DNA of 64,000 nt from Arthrobacter rhombi (GCF_900163545.1 NZ_FUHW01000016.1:1-64000); one strand, 5' to 3'. Numbered from the stretch's first letter, positions 54,666 to 63,304 are shown. Made by a program: numbers and translations. The notes: generated by a model from the sequence alone, not told the origin.

Positions 54666-54697
54666 GCCTCGACCCTACCTATAGTTTCACTAAAGCA

Positions 54698-54728
54698 ATT
54701 GCTCAAAAAACAATAGCTTGTGTAATAA
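54698..54728 (+). promoter_or_regulatory. promoter and LysR-site candidate for the lysine/pipecolate operon
   Basis: ATTG-N9-CAAT (54698-54714) is an inverted repeat of LysR-box type. It overlaps a possible -35 TTGCTC (54699-54704) that is followed after 18 bases by TAATAA (54723-54728) as -10. The gap is the AT-richest stretch of this region. Confidence 0.45.
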
Positions 54729-54766
54729 CCGCTCTCGGGGGATGGTGATTCCAGAAGAAAACATGA

Positions 54767-54783
54767 CGTGGGTCACTCCCACG
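54767..54783 (+). promoter_or_regulatory. inverted repeat in the leader of the lysine/pipecolate operon
   Basis: CGTGGG-N5-CCCACG is a perfect 6+6 repeat between the presumed promoter and the ribosome site of the first gene (22 bases before the ATG at 54806). It could be a second operator or a leader hairpin. Confidence 0.4.
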
Positions 54784-54805
54784 GTTCACATAGGAAGGAG
54801 GGGAC

Positions 54806-56005
54806 ATGGCCAGTTTGCTCACCGACCTCACCCCAGAGCATTCGACAGATCTACCGGAATCCGCCGACGTCGTGGTGATTGGCGGCGGCGTCATCGGCAT
54901 GAGCGTCGCCTACCACCTCGTTGAAGCCGGAGTTCAAAATGTCGTTCTCCTCGAGCGCGGCGCCTTGGGGGCCGGTTCTTCTGCCAAGCCCCTCGGCGGG
55001 GTGCGAGGTACGTTCTCCGACCCGAACAACATCCGCTTGGGTCGCCACAGCCTGGCCAAGTTCCGCGACTTCGAGTCCACCCACGGCATCGACATCTCCT
55101 TCCGCGAGGTCGGTTACCTTTTCCTGTGCCGGACCCCCGAAGAACTTGCGGCCTGCGAAGCCAGCGTGGAGCTACAGAACAGCCTCGGCGGCAACAGCCG
55201 CATGGTCAGCCCGCACGAAGCCCAACGCATCAATCCATACATCGCCCCCGGGGCCTTGCTCGGCGCCCAGTTCTCCCCCGAGGACGGGCTCGCCTGCCCC
55301 CGCAGCGTGGTCGACGGCTACGCATCGCTCTCCAAGGAACTCGGGCTCGTCATCGCTGACCGGACGCAGGTCACCGGCATCGAGGCGTCCAATGGTTCCG
55401 TCGAATCCGTGCAGACCTCGCGCGGGACCATCCGAACCACCTCGGTGATCTGCTGCGCCGGGGCATGGTCCGCCTCCATCGGGAACATGGTCGGCGTCGA
55501 CCTGCCGGTGGTGCCGGTCAAGCGCCAGATCGGCATCACCCGGCCCGACGGCGGCCCCACTCCCCCGGTGATTCCCTTCACGCTCGATCTGGGCACCACC
55601 ATGTACTTCCATAACTACGATGACCAGTTGCTGCTCGGCATCTCGAACCCCGGACAGGAAAAGGGCTTCGACCGTGATTTCAGTTTCGACTGGGTCCCGG
55701 ACTTCAACGCTTCGGCCGAGATCTGCGCACCGGCGCTGAGCGATCGCGAACTGGAGCACGGCTGGGCCGGCCTCTATGAGAACACCCCCGACAGGAATGC
55801 CCTGATCGGGGCCTCCGAAGACGTGCGCGGGTTCTCCTACGCCACCGGTTTCTCCGGCCACGGCTTCCTTCAGGCCCCTGGCGTCGGGGAGATCATGGCC
55901 GATCTGCATCTGGGCCGCGAATCATTCATGGACGCCTCCGGGTTCTCCGCGGAACGCTTCAGCTGCCAGAACGTCCCGCAGCTGAACGAAGTCCACATCA
56001 TCTGA
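54806..56005 (+). CDS. DAO-family FAD-dependent amine oxidase (candidate L-pipecolate oxidase)
   Basis: A 399-residue flavoprotein: dinucleotide motif VVIGGGVIGMSVAYHL (22-37), the LLERGALGAGSSAKPLGG FAD segment and a C-terminal GFSYATGFSGHGFLQAPGVG motif, as in sarcosine/glycine and pipecolate oxidases. It has a GGAGG-rich ribosome site. As first gene of an operon with antiquitin-type dehydrogenase and HglS, its most economical role is oxidation of pipecolate to piperideine-6-carboxylate/aminoadipate semialdehyde (inference; compare AmaA of Pseudomonas). Confidence 0.85.
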   Translation: MASLLTDLTPEHSTDLPESADVVVIGGGVIGMSVAYHLVEAGVQNVVLLERGALGAGSSAKPLGGVRGTFSDPNNIRLGRHSLAKFRDFESTHGIDISFREVGYLFLCRTPEELAACEASVELQNSLGGNSRMVSPHEAQRINPYIAPGALLGAQFSPEDGLACPRSVVDGYASLSKELGLVIADRTQVTGIEASNGSVESVQTSRGTIRTTSVICCAGAWSASIGNMVGVDLPVVPVKRQIGITRPDGGPTPPVIPFTLDLGTTMYFHNYDDQLLLGISNPGQEKGFDRDFSFDWVPDFNASAEICAPALSDRELEHGWAGLYENTPDRNALIGASEDVRGFSYATGFSGHGFLQAPGVGEIMADLHLGRESFMDASGFSAERFSCQNVPQLNEVHII

Positions 56006-56048
56006 CCAGCCCCCACCCCGACCACCACACCTCGGAAAGGAAGAACAC

Positions 56049-57431
56049 GTGCCGTTTCTGCACACTTGGCAACTACGAGCCGAATTCGCCCTGCGCCTGT
56101 CACAGATGTATGGCGAAGAGGTTCCGGCATACAACACACTGGTTGAGGTCTCCAGCCACGTGAACCAAGACTTCATGGATCGCCACGGATCCGACGCCGA
56201 ACGGCTGGGCACCTTGGAGCGGGTCACCGCCGAACGCCACGGCGCCATCCGCGTCGGCTCACCTCAAGAGCTGGCGTCAGTCGCCCGCGTCTTCGCAGCC
56301 TTCGGCATGCATCCGGTCGGCTTCTATGACCTCCGCGATGCCTCGTCGTCCTCGGTCCCGGTCATCGCCACCGCGTTCCGGCCCGTCGATGAGGACGAGC
56401 TGGCCAAGAACCCCTTCCGGGTTTTCACCTCGCTGCTGGCTACCGAAGACCCCCGCTTCTTCAACGAAGAACTCCAACGCGAGCTGCGGGAGTTCATCGA
56501 CTCTCGCAGCCTGTTCCCTGATGGCCTGCTGGAACTGGCCGACCGTGCCACCGTCGGCCAGGGTCTGGACAGCGATGAGGCCGAACGGCTGCTCCACCTG
56601 GCCACCAGCGTCTTCCAACTCTCCAGCGAACCGGTCGATGATGCCTGGTACCGCAAGCTCGAGGCCATTTCTGCGGTCGCTGCGGATATCGGCGGAGTGT
56701 CAAGCACCCATATCAACCACCTCACCCCCCGCGTGCTGGACATCGACGATCTCTATCAGCGCATGGAGGACCGCGGAATCAAGATGATCGACGCCATCCA
56801 GGGCCCGCCGCGCTGGAACGGCCCGGATGTGCTGTTGCGCCAGACCTCGTTCCGCGCCCTGGACGAGGAACGAACCTTCCGTTTCGCCGACGGGAGCGAA
56901 GGACAGGGAAAGCTGCGTGTCCGCTTCGGCGAAGTCGAGCAACGAGGAGTCGCCCTGACCCGGAAGGGACGCGACCTCTACGAGGAGATGAACGCCGAAA
57001 TCGACCGCCGAATGACCTCCGGGGACAGTCGCTCCCGGGTATCCGAAACGGTGTGGCAGGAAATGCTGCCGGGCACGGATGCCGAATTGGCAGCACAGGA
57101 TCTGGCCTTCTACACCTACTCATCCAGCGCGTCGCAGGGCGAGGTTCCGGACGGCGCCAGCCTCGCCGAGCTGGTCACTGCGGGAACCGTGGAGCTCAAT
57201 CCCATCGTCTACGAGGACTTCCTTCCCCGTTCGGCAGCTGGGATCTTCCAGTCCAACCTGCGCGAGGCCGGCCAACGTGACGATGCCCAGGAGGGAACCC
57301 TCTACGACATGGACCGACTTTCAGAAATCATCGGTCTTCCCATCAAGGATCCGGTGGACCTGTACCGGGCCCAACAGGACGCCTCGCTTTCCGAACTTGA
57401 AAAACAACTCGGTGTCACCCTTCGGCAATAG
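56049..57431 (+). CDS. hglS: 2-oxoadipate dioxygenase/decarboxylase HglS (DUF1338)
   Basis: Converts 2-oxoadipate to D-2-hydroxyglutarate and CO2 with O2, using non-heme iron. A 460-residue DUF1338 protein with the expected metal ligands visible: a His in AERHGAIRVG (H64), the H-x-N-H site in THINHLTPR (221-224) and a Glu in RFGEVEQRG (about 295). The substrate Arg (R68) follows the first His. GTG start behind GGAAAGG. The presence of this rare family next to an aminoadipate-semialdehyde dehydrogenase is the strongest evidence that the operon degrades lysine or pipecolate. Confidence 0.9.
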   Translation: MPFLHTWQLRAEFALRLSQMYGEEVPAYNTLVEVSSHVNQDFMDRHGSDAERLGTLERVTAERHGAIRVGSPQELASVARVFAAFGMHPVGFYDLRDASSSSVPVIATAFRPVDEDELAKNPFRVFTSLLATEDPRFFNEELQRELREFIDSRSLFPDGLLELADRATVGQGLDSDEAERLLHLATSVFQLSSEPVDDAWYRKLEAISAVAADIGGVSSTHINHLTPRVLDIDDLYQRMEDRGIKMIDAIQGPPRWNGPDVLLRQTSFRALDEERTFRFADGSEGQGKLRVRFGEVEQRGVALTRKGRDLYEEMNAEIDRRMTSGDSRSRVSETVWQEMLPGTDAELAAQDLAFYTYSSSASQGEVPDGASLAELVTAGTVELNPIVYEDFLPRSAAGIFQSNLREAGQRDDAQEGTLYDMDRLSEIIGLPIKDPVDLYRAQQDASLSELEKQLGVTLRQ

Positions 57432-57485
57432 CCCGGAGAACACGAAACACACGTAACCCACGCAGAAAGAACCAGGAGTCACACC

Positions 57486-59012
57486 ATGCAGACCACCGAA
57501 ACCCGCCAGGACAACCTCCTCCAGTCAGTCGAATCCGCTTTGACCGCCTGCGGCGTCACCGTCACCGAGGGTGAGGGCATCGGCGCCCGTTCCCCGCTGA
57601 CCGGCCAGACGCTGAAGAACCTGAAGAAGAGCACGGAAGCCGATCTCGAATCCATGATCGGCCAGGCCCAGGAGGCCTTCACACAGTGGCGCGATACTCC
57701 GGCGCCGGTCCGCGGCGCCCTCGTCAAACGCTGGGGCGAGCTGCTCACCGAACACAAGGAAGACCTCGGTGTCCTCGTCACCGCCGAGGCCGGCAAGATC
57801 ACCTCTGAGGCCAATGGCGAAGTTCAGGAGATGATCGATATTTGCGAACTCGCCGTCGGGCTCTCCCGTCAGCTCTTCGGCAAGACGATGCCCTCCGAGC
57901 GCAAGGGCCACCGGCTAATGGAGACCTGGCACCCGCTCGGTGTCGTGGGCATCATCACCGCCTTCAACTTCCCCGTCGCCCCCTACGCCTGGAACACCGC
58001 CGTCGCCCTGGTGTGCGGCAACTCGATCGTCTGGAAGCCCTCCGAGATGACGACGCTCTCGGCACTGGCCACAGATGCCCTGCTCGCACGGGCCGTGAAG
58101 GAAACCGGGGCACCTGCCGGTCTGCACCACGTGCTGCTCGCCGACCGTGAACTGGGATCCAAAATGGTCTCAGACTCCCGCTTCCCCCTGATTTCGGCCA
58201 CGGGGTCGACCCGCATGGGACGGACGATTGCTCCCCGGATCGCCGAGCGCTTTGGCAGCAGCATCCTGGAACTCGGCGGCAATAACGCGGCCATCGTGGC
58301 GCCATCGGCCGATCTCGATCTCGCCCTGCGCGGTGTGGCCTTCGCCGCCGTGGGCACCGCCGGCCAGCGCTGCACCAGCATGCGCCGTCTGATCGCGCAC
58401 GAGTCGGTCGCCGACCAGCTCGTCGATAGCCTCGCCAAGGCCTACCCGACCCTGCAGATCGGCAGCCCCATGGAACCCGACACTCTCGTCGGCCCCCTGG
58501 TCAATCAGGGTGCCTACGAGAACATGCAACAGGCCATCAAGAACGCCCTGGCCGAAGGCGGCGAACTGGTCTGCGGTGGGGATCGCGTGCTCGCCGACGA
58601 GTACCCGGATGCGTTCTACGTGGAACCGGCCATCATCCGCATGCCCTCACAGACCGCCACAGTGAAAGAGGAAACCTTCGCCCCGATCCTTTACGTGATG
58701 ACCTACACGGATCTGGACGATGCCATCGAGATGCACAACGCGGTCCCGCAGGGCCTGTCCTCGGCGATCTTCACTCAGGACCAGGGTGAGGCCGAGCGCT
58801 TCATCAGCTCCGCCGGCTCCGATTGCGGTATCGCCAACGTCAATATCGGCACCTCGGGCGCGGAAATCGGTGGTGCCTTCGGCGGCGAGAAGGAGACCGG
58901 TGGTGGCCGTGAATCCGGTTCCGACGCGTGGCGCGGGTACATGCGCCGGGCGACCAACACGGTGAACTACTCCGGTGAACTGCCCCTGGCCCAGGGGGTC
59001 GAGTTCCTCTAG
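57486..59012 (+). CDS. L-2-aminoadipate-6-semialdehyde dehydrogenase (antiquitin/ALDH7 type)
   Basis: A 508-residue NAD-dependent aldehyde dehydrogenase: cofactor segment AFNFPVAPYAWN, general base E262 in LELGGNNA, nucleophile C296 in TAGQRCTS. The C-terminal signature NIGTSGAEIGGAFGGEKETG then GGRESGSDAWRGYMRR is highly specific to antiquitin (ALDH7/AmaB). It makes L-2-aminoadipate from the semialdehyde. Ribosome site AGGAG seven bases before the ATG. Third gene of the operon; followed by a strong intercistronic hairpin. Confidence 0.93.
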   Translation: MQTTETRQDNLLQSVESALTACGVTVTEGEGIGARSPLTGQTLKNLKKSTEADLESMIGQAQEAFTQWRDTPAPVRGALVKRWGELLTEHKEDLGVLVTAEAGKITSEANGEVQEMIDICELAVGLSRQLFGKTMPSERKGHRLMETWHPLGVVGIITAFNFPVAPYAWNTAVALVCGNSIVWKPSEMTTLSALATDALLARAVKETGAPAGLHHVLLADRELGSKMVSDSRFPLISATGSTRMGRTIAPRIAERFGSSILELGGNNAAIVAPSADLDLALRGVAFAAVGTAGQRCTSMRRLIAHESVADQLVDSLAKAYPTLQIGSPMEPDTLVGPLVNQGAYENMQQAIKNALAEGGELVCGGDRVLADEYPDAFYVEPAIIRMPSQTATVKEETFAPILYVMTYTDLDDAIEMHNAVPQGLSSAIFTQDQGEAERFISSAGSDCGIANVNIGTSGAEIGGAFGGEKETGGGRESGSDAWRGYMRRATNTVNYSGELPLAQGVEFL

Positions 59013-59029
59013 AACCACCGAACACCCTA

Positions 59030-59059
59030 CCGGCACGGCCCACGTCCGGGCCGTGCCGG
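59030..59059 (+). repeat. perfect 12-bp hairpin between aldehyde dehydrogenase and amino acid dehydrogenase genes
   Basis: CCGGCACGGCCC (59030-59041) and GGGCCGTGCCGG (59048-59059) are exact complements with a six-base loop, starting 18 bases after the upstream stop. There is no T-run. Either a partial terminator that lowers expression of the downstream four genes or an mRNA-protecting stem. Confidence 0.75.
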
Positions 59060-59113
59060 CCACGGCCACACCGGCGAACTTCAGCACACCGCAGACCAAG
59101 GAGTAGCAACGAC

Positions 59114-60277
59114 ATGTTTGACCTGATCGATGACTGGGGCCCCGAGAAAGTCGTGCTCGTCAGCGACACCAAAACCGGGATGCAAGGCGTTCTGGTCATC
59201 GACAACTCGGCCCGGGGCATGGGCAAGGGCGGCACCCGCATGCAGCCGAACGTCAGTGTCCAGGAAGTCGCCCGACTGGCCCGGACCATGACGTGGAAAT
59301 GGGCTGCCGCCGACCTCTTCTACGGTGGGGCCAAAGCCGGAATCAAATTCGATCCCACCTCCGCGGACAAGGAAGCTGTACTGCGTTCCTTCGTCAAGGC
59401 GCTGCGCAACGAGGTCCCCCGCGAATACGTCTTCGGGCTCGACATGGGGTTGACGGAAAACGACGCCGCCATCATCAACGACGAGCTCGGCGATCGGGGT
59501 GCCGCCGTCGGCACCCCTGCCGAACTGGGCGGGGTCGCCTACGACCGGCTCGGAGTCACCGGCTTCGGGGTGGCAGAGGCCGCCGACCAGGCGGCAACCG
59601 ACGTGGCACTTCCGGGCAAACGGGTCGTCATCCAAGGCTTCGGGGCAGTGGGCCACGCCGCAGCCAAGCGCTTCGACGAACTGGGATACACCGTCGTCGG
59701 ACTCTCCACCGCCGCCGGTTCCATCCACGCCCCGGACGGACTCGACATCGACCGGCTGCTGGCCCAACGCACCGAACTGGGAGACCAGTTGGTCGATGAG
59801 TATCTTCCCCAGCGCATCGCCCCGGGCTCGGAGCTCTTCCTGGACTGCGACATCCTGGTCCCCGCCGCCCTGCAGGACGTGCTCACCAAAGACAACGCCG
59901 GTGATGTCCGGGCCCGGCTGGTGACCGAGGGGGCGAACCTGCCGTCCAGCGACGGGGCGCGGGCACGCCTCCGGGCCCAGGGAACCGCAGTGGTCCCGGA
60001 CTTCATCGCCAACGCCGGAGGCATCGTCGCCGCCGCCTACGCGATGGAAGGGCGCTACTCTGCCTTCCGCCCGGATACCGCCCCGATCATGGCCACGGTC
60101 TCCGAGAAAATCCGTAGTAATACCTCCACGGTGTTGGGGCAGGCCCGCCTGCGCGACACCACCACCCATGAAGCAGCCTTCGCCATGGCCAGGGACCGGG
60201 TCCGCGCGGCCATGGATCTGCGCGGCGCCCGGCTCGGCGGTGCGCAGCCTCGAGAAAGGGTGAACATCAAACTCTAG
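59114..60277 (+). CDS. Glu/Leu/Phe/Val dehydrogenase family protein (candidate 2-aminoadipate dehydrogenase)
   Basis: A 387-residue amino acid dehydrogenase: substrate-side GKGGTRMQP (36-44), MTWKWAA with K62, the catalytic-Lys motif as GGAKAGI (K74; normally GGGKGGI), and Rossmann motif IQGFGAVGHAAAKRF (about 174-188). The AAG-type GANLP and NAGGIVAA motifs are present. It is divergent from classical glutamate and leucine dehydrogenases. Its position after the dehydrogenase that makes 2-aminoadipate suggests oxidative deamination to 2-oxoadipate, feeding HglS. AAGGAG precedes the ATG. Confidence 0.87.
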   Translation: MFDLIDDWGPEKVVLVSDTKTGMQGVLVIDNSARGMGKGGTRMQPNVSVQEVARLARTMTWKWAAADLFYGGAKAGIKFDPTSADKEAVLRSFVKALRNEVPREYVFGLDMGLTENDAAIINDELGDRGAAVGTPAELGGVAYDRLGVTGFGVAEAADQAATDVALPGKRVVIQGFGAVGHAAAKRFDELGYTVVGLSTAAGSIHAPDGLDIDRLLAQRTELGDQLVDEYLPQRIAPGSELFLDCDILVPAALQDVLTKDNAGDVRARLVTEGANLPSSDGARARLRAQGTAVVPDFIANAGGIVAAAYAMEGRYSAFRPDTAPIMATVSEKIRSNTSTVLGQARLRDTTTHEAAFAMARDRVRAAMDLRGARLGGAQPRERVNIKL

Positions 60278-60352
60278 AGGGCAGAACTGCTCGGGGCGCG
60301 ATCAGGTGCGGCCACCGGGGTACAGACCAGACCTAGTCAAAGGATCCACGCA

Positions 60353-61870
60353 ATGAACCTCCCCCTGAATGCCGTCCCGGTGGCGGCCAGCATCGATGAA
60401 ACGCTCGAGAACGCCATCGGGCCGGCCGTCGAATGGCTCGAGAACATCGTCTTCGCCTCTTTCCCGTTCTTCGGCACCGAGCTTCCCTTTTTGATCATCT
60501 GGCTGTTAGCCGGCGGCATCTTCCTGACCGTGCTCCTGAAATTCCAGCCGATTATCGGAATGCGCCATATGATCCAGATCGCGCGTGGACGCTTCAACCG
60601 CTTCAGCGATCCGGGCGAGACCACTAGTTTCCAAGCCCTGGCTACCGAGCTCTCCGGGACGGTCGGGCTCGGCAACATCGCCGGTGTGGCCGTGGCGATC
60701 ACCATTGGCGGTCCCGGCGCAACCCTGTGGATCATCATTGCCGGCTTCCTCGGGATGAGCCTGAAGATGGCAGAGGCCACCTTGGGCGTCATGTTCCGCC
60801 GGATGAATAAGGACGGCACGGTCTCCGGCGGTCCCATGTATTATCTCGAAACCGGGCTCGCCCACATCGGCAAACCCAAGACCGGTCGGGTGCTGGCCAT
60901 GTTGTATGCGCTGCTCATGATCTTCGGTGCCATGGGTGCCGGCAACATCTTCCAAGCCAACCAGGTCACCGCCCAGCTGACCGCCGCCACCGGCGGAGAA
61001 GCCAGTTTCCTGGACGGCCGGGGTTGGATCGTCGGTGTTGTTCTGGCCGTCGTCGCCGCCGCCGTGATCTTCGGCGGAATCCGCAGCATTGCGCGCTGGA
61101 CGAGTAAGCTCACGCCCATCATGGCCGTCGTCTACGGCCTGTCGGTGATCGTGATCCTGATTGCGAACATCAGCGAGCTGCCCCATGCCATCGTGCTCAT
61201 CTTCGAGGGCGCCTTCACGGGTAACGGTGTGGCCGGCGGCGCCGTCGGCGTGGCCATCGTCGGTATCCAGCGCGCGTTGTTCTCCAACGCGGCAGGTGTT
61301 GGCTCGGCGGGTATCGCCCACTCCACGGTCAAGACCAAGCGTCCGGCTCAGGAAGGCTACGTCGCCTCCGTGGAACCCTTCATCGACTCGGTCATCATCT
61401 GCACCATGACGGCCCTGGCCATCATCGTCACCGGCCAGTACGCGGAAACCTCCGCAGACGGCGTGGGACTCACCTCGGTGGCGTTCGGCACCGTTGCTGC
61501 CTTCTTCCCGTACATCCTCACCCTGTGCGTCCTGCTCTTCGCGTTCTCCACACTGCTGAGCTACTCCTACTACGGCAAGAAGGCGGCCGGTTACGTCTTC
61601 GGCAACAGCAAACGTGTGGAGCGCATCTACGACGGTGCATGGATCGTCATGATCGTCGTCGGATCGTCGGTGTCGCTGGATACCGTCGTCGCCTTCTCGG
61701 ATGCGACCTTCTTCCTGCTGACGGTGCCCAATATCCTGGGCATCTACTTGCTCTCCGGTGTCCTGCGCCGCGAGATCCTTGGACACCGGGCGGATCTCGA
61801 CGCTGGCCGGATCCCCGAGGTGGCCGAGCATGAGCGAAGCACCGTGGCCAACATCGACCAGAAAGCATAG
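60353..61870 (+). CDS. AGCS-family sodium:amino acid symporter
   Basis: A 505-residue carrier with about eleven helices: the AGCS signature around FQALATELSGTVGLGNIAGVA (95-115), then GGPGATLWIIIAGFLGMSLK and GIQRALFSNAAGVGSAGIAHS. The family usually carries alanine and glycine. Here it lies within the lysine/pipecolate operon, so it may import pipecolate, lysine or aminoadipate (inference). AAAGGA lies before the ATG. Confidence 0.92.
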   Translation: MNLPLNAVPVAASIDETLENAIGPAVEWLENIVFASFPFFGTELPFLIIWLLAGGIFLTVLLKFQPIIGMRHMIQIARGRFNRFSDPGETTSFQALATELSGTVGLGNIAGVAVAITIGGPGATLWIIIAGFLGMSLKMAEATLGVMFRRMNKDGTVSGGPMYYLETGLAHIGKPKTGRVLAMLYALLMIFGAMGAGNIFQANQVTAQLTAATGGEASFLDGRGWIVGVVLAVVAAAVIFGGIRSIARWTSKLTPIMAVVYGLSVIVILIANISELPHAIVLIFEGAFTGNGVAGGAVGVAIVGIQRALFSNAAGVGSAGIAHSTVKTKRPAQEGYVASVEPFIDSVIICTMTALAIIVTGQYAETSADGVGLTSVAFGTVAAFFPYILTLCVLLFAFSTLLSYSYYGKKAAGYVFGNSKRVERIYDGAWIVMIVVGSSVSLDTVVAFSDATFFLLTVPNILGIYLLSGVLRREILGHRADLDAGRIPEVAEHERSTVANIDQKA

Positions 61871-61901
61871 TCCTCGGACACGTTGCAGAAGGAGAACACC
61901 C

Positions 61902-62918
61902 ATGACTGGTAGTGACGGACTCGACCTCGCACAGGACTTCCTGCCCACGGCAACACCGGATCTCTTCGGCCCCGAACGGTGCCGGGAACTGGTGAACACC
62001 CGGCAGGCTGTTGACGCCATGAAGGAGACGCTGCTGGCCGGCTTCGACCCGGAACACGATGCTCCGCGGACGCGGGTGGCCACGGATACCGGGGAGATGC
62101 TGCAGATGCCCTCGACCTTTGGGGACTACGTGGGGACCAAGATCCTGACGTTGACGCCGGGGAACGTGGTCGAAGAGCTGCCGATGATCCAGGGGGTCTA
62201 CGTCCTCTTTGCCGGAAGACAACAGAATCCGGTGGCAGTCCTCGACGGTGCCACGCTGACGAATATCCGCACCCCCGCGGTCTCGGCCTTCGGCGCACTA
62301 CATCTGGTCACCAAGACAGGTCCGCTGACGTTGACGATCGTGGGCACTGGGGTCCAGGCCTGGGAACATGTGCTGGCCTTGACCTCGGTGCTGGACATCG
62401 GCGAGATCCACATCGTCGGCCGGGACCCGGGCAACGTCCAGGAGCTTGTCGAGCAGGGGTGCAGCCGGGGCTTCAGCGTCCAGGCCAGCGACGCAGCCGA
62501 CGCGCTGCCGGTCTCGGATGTGGTGGTCTCCTGCACCAGCGCCAAGGAACCGCCGTTCGACGGCGCGTTGGTGCCCGACCACGCCGTGGTCGTCGCGGTG
62601 GGGTCCCACTCCCCCGAACGCCGGGAGCTCGACGACGGCCTGTTGGCCCGGTCCGGCATTGCCGTCGAGTCACTGGATAGTTCGACCCGGGAGGCCGGGG
62701 AGATCATCCAAGGCCTCGACAGTGGGGCCATCCCCGACCGGTCAGGCCTGGTCACCATGCGCCAGTTGGCCGAAGGGCACACGCTGCCCGAAGGCCAACC
62801 GAAAATCTTCAAGACCACGGGCATGCCCTGGCAGGACCTGGCCGTGGCCTCGGCGATCTATGAGGGGGCAGCAGCCAAGATGAGACTCTCGTCCAACCAG
62901 AGAACTGACAGGACATGA
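61902..62918 (+). CDS. ornithine cyclodeaminase/mu-crystallin family protein
   Basis: A 338-residue NAD(P)-binding enzyme: central Rossmann motif LTIVGTGVQAWEHVLAL (about 140-156), upstream TNIRTPAVSAFGALHL, and VVVSCTSAKEPPF. Two known activities of the family fit the operon: lysine cyclodeaminase (L-lysine to L-pipecolate) or piperideine-2-carboxylate reductase (ketimine reductase, giving L-pipecolate). The ATG at 61902 follows AGAAGGAG; a longer frame overlapping the AGCS gene lacks a ribosome site. Overlaps the VOC gene by four bases. Confidence 0.87.
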   Translation: MTGSDGLDLAQDFLPTATPDLFGPERCRELVNTRQAVDAMKETLLAGFDPEHDAPRTRVATDTGEMLQMPSTFGDYVGTKILTLTPGNVVEELPMIQGVYVLFAGRQQNPVAVLDGATLTNIRTPAVSAFGALHLVTKTGPLTLTIVGTGVQAWEHVLALTSVLDIGEIHIVGRDPGNVQELVEQGCSRGFSVQASDAADALPVSDVVVSCTSAKEPPFDGALVPDHAVVVAVGSHSPERRELDDGLLARSGIAVESLDSSTREAGEIIQGLDSGAIPDRSGLVTMRQLAEGHTLPEGQPKIFKTTGMPWQDLAVASAIYEGAAAKMRLSSNQRTDRT

Positions 62919-63304
62919 GAATCCACCTCAGCAGCGTGCTCGTCGACGACCAGGCGAAGGCAAAACGGTTCTACACCGAGGTGCTCGGCTTCGTGAAGAA
63001 GAACGACATCCCGCTGGGTACGGACCGTTGGCTAACCGTGGTCTCCCCCGAGGATCCCGAGGGCCCCGAGCTGCTGCTCGAACCCAGCGGACACCCGGCG
63101 GCCAAGCCGTTCAAGGACGCCCTGGTCGCCGACGGGATCCCGTTCACCCAGTTCGCCGTCGCGGATGTCCAGGCCGAATACGAGCGCCTCCGCTCCCTCG
63201 GGGTGCGCTTCACGCAGGAACCAATGACCATGGGGCCGGTGACTACCGCGGTGTTGGACGACACCTGCGGGAACCTTATCCAGATCGCCACGCTGCCGGG
63301 CTAG
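62915..63304 (+). CDS. VOC family protein
   Basis: A 129-residue glyoxalase-fold protein (VLVDDQAKAKRFYTEVLGFVKKNDIPLG; FKDALVADGIPFTQFAVADV; DDTCGNLIQIATLPG, in parts). The N-terminal metal-ligand position (VHV/ISHV) is degenerate here (LSSVLV). It overlaps the preceding stop as ATGA and is the last gene of the operon. Role in the pathway unknown. Confidence 0.82.
   Translation: MRIHLSSVLVDDQAKAKRFYTEVLGFVKKNDIPLGTDRWLTVVSPEDPEGPELLLEPSGHPAAKPFKDALVADGIPFTQFAVADVQAEYERLRSLGVRFTQEPMTMGPVTTAVLDDTCGNLIQIATLPG

Noticed and set aside
60506..62083. 525-codon open frame on the minus strand
   Set aside because: Antisense to the AGCS carrier and the OCD gene; its translation is His/Asp/Gly-rich and has no domain.
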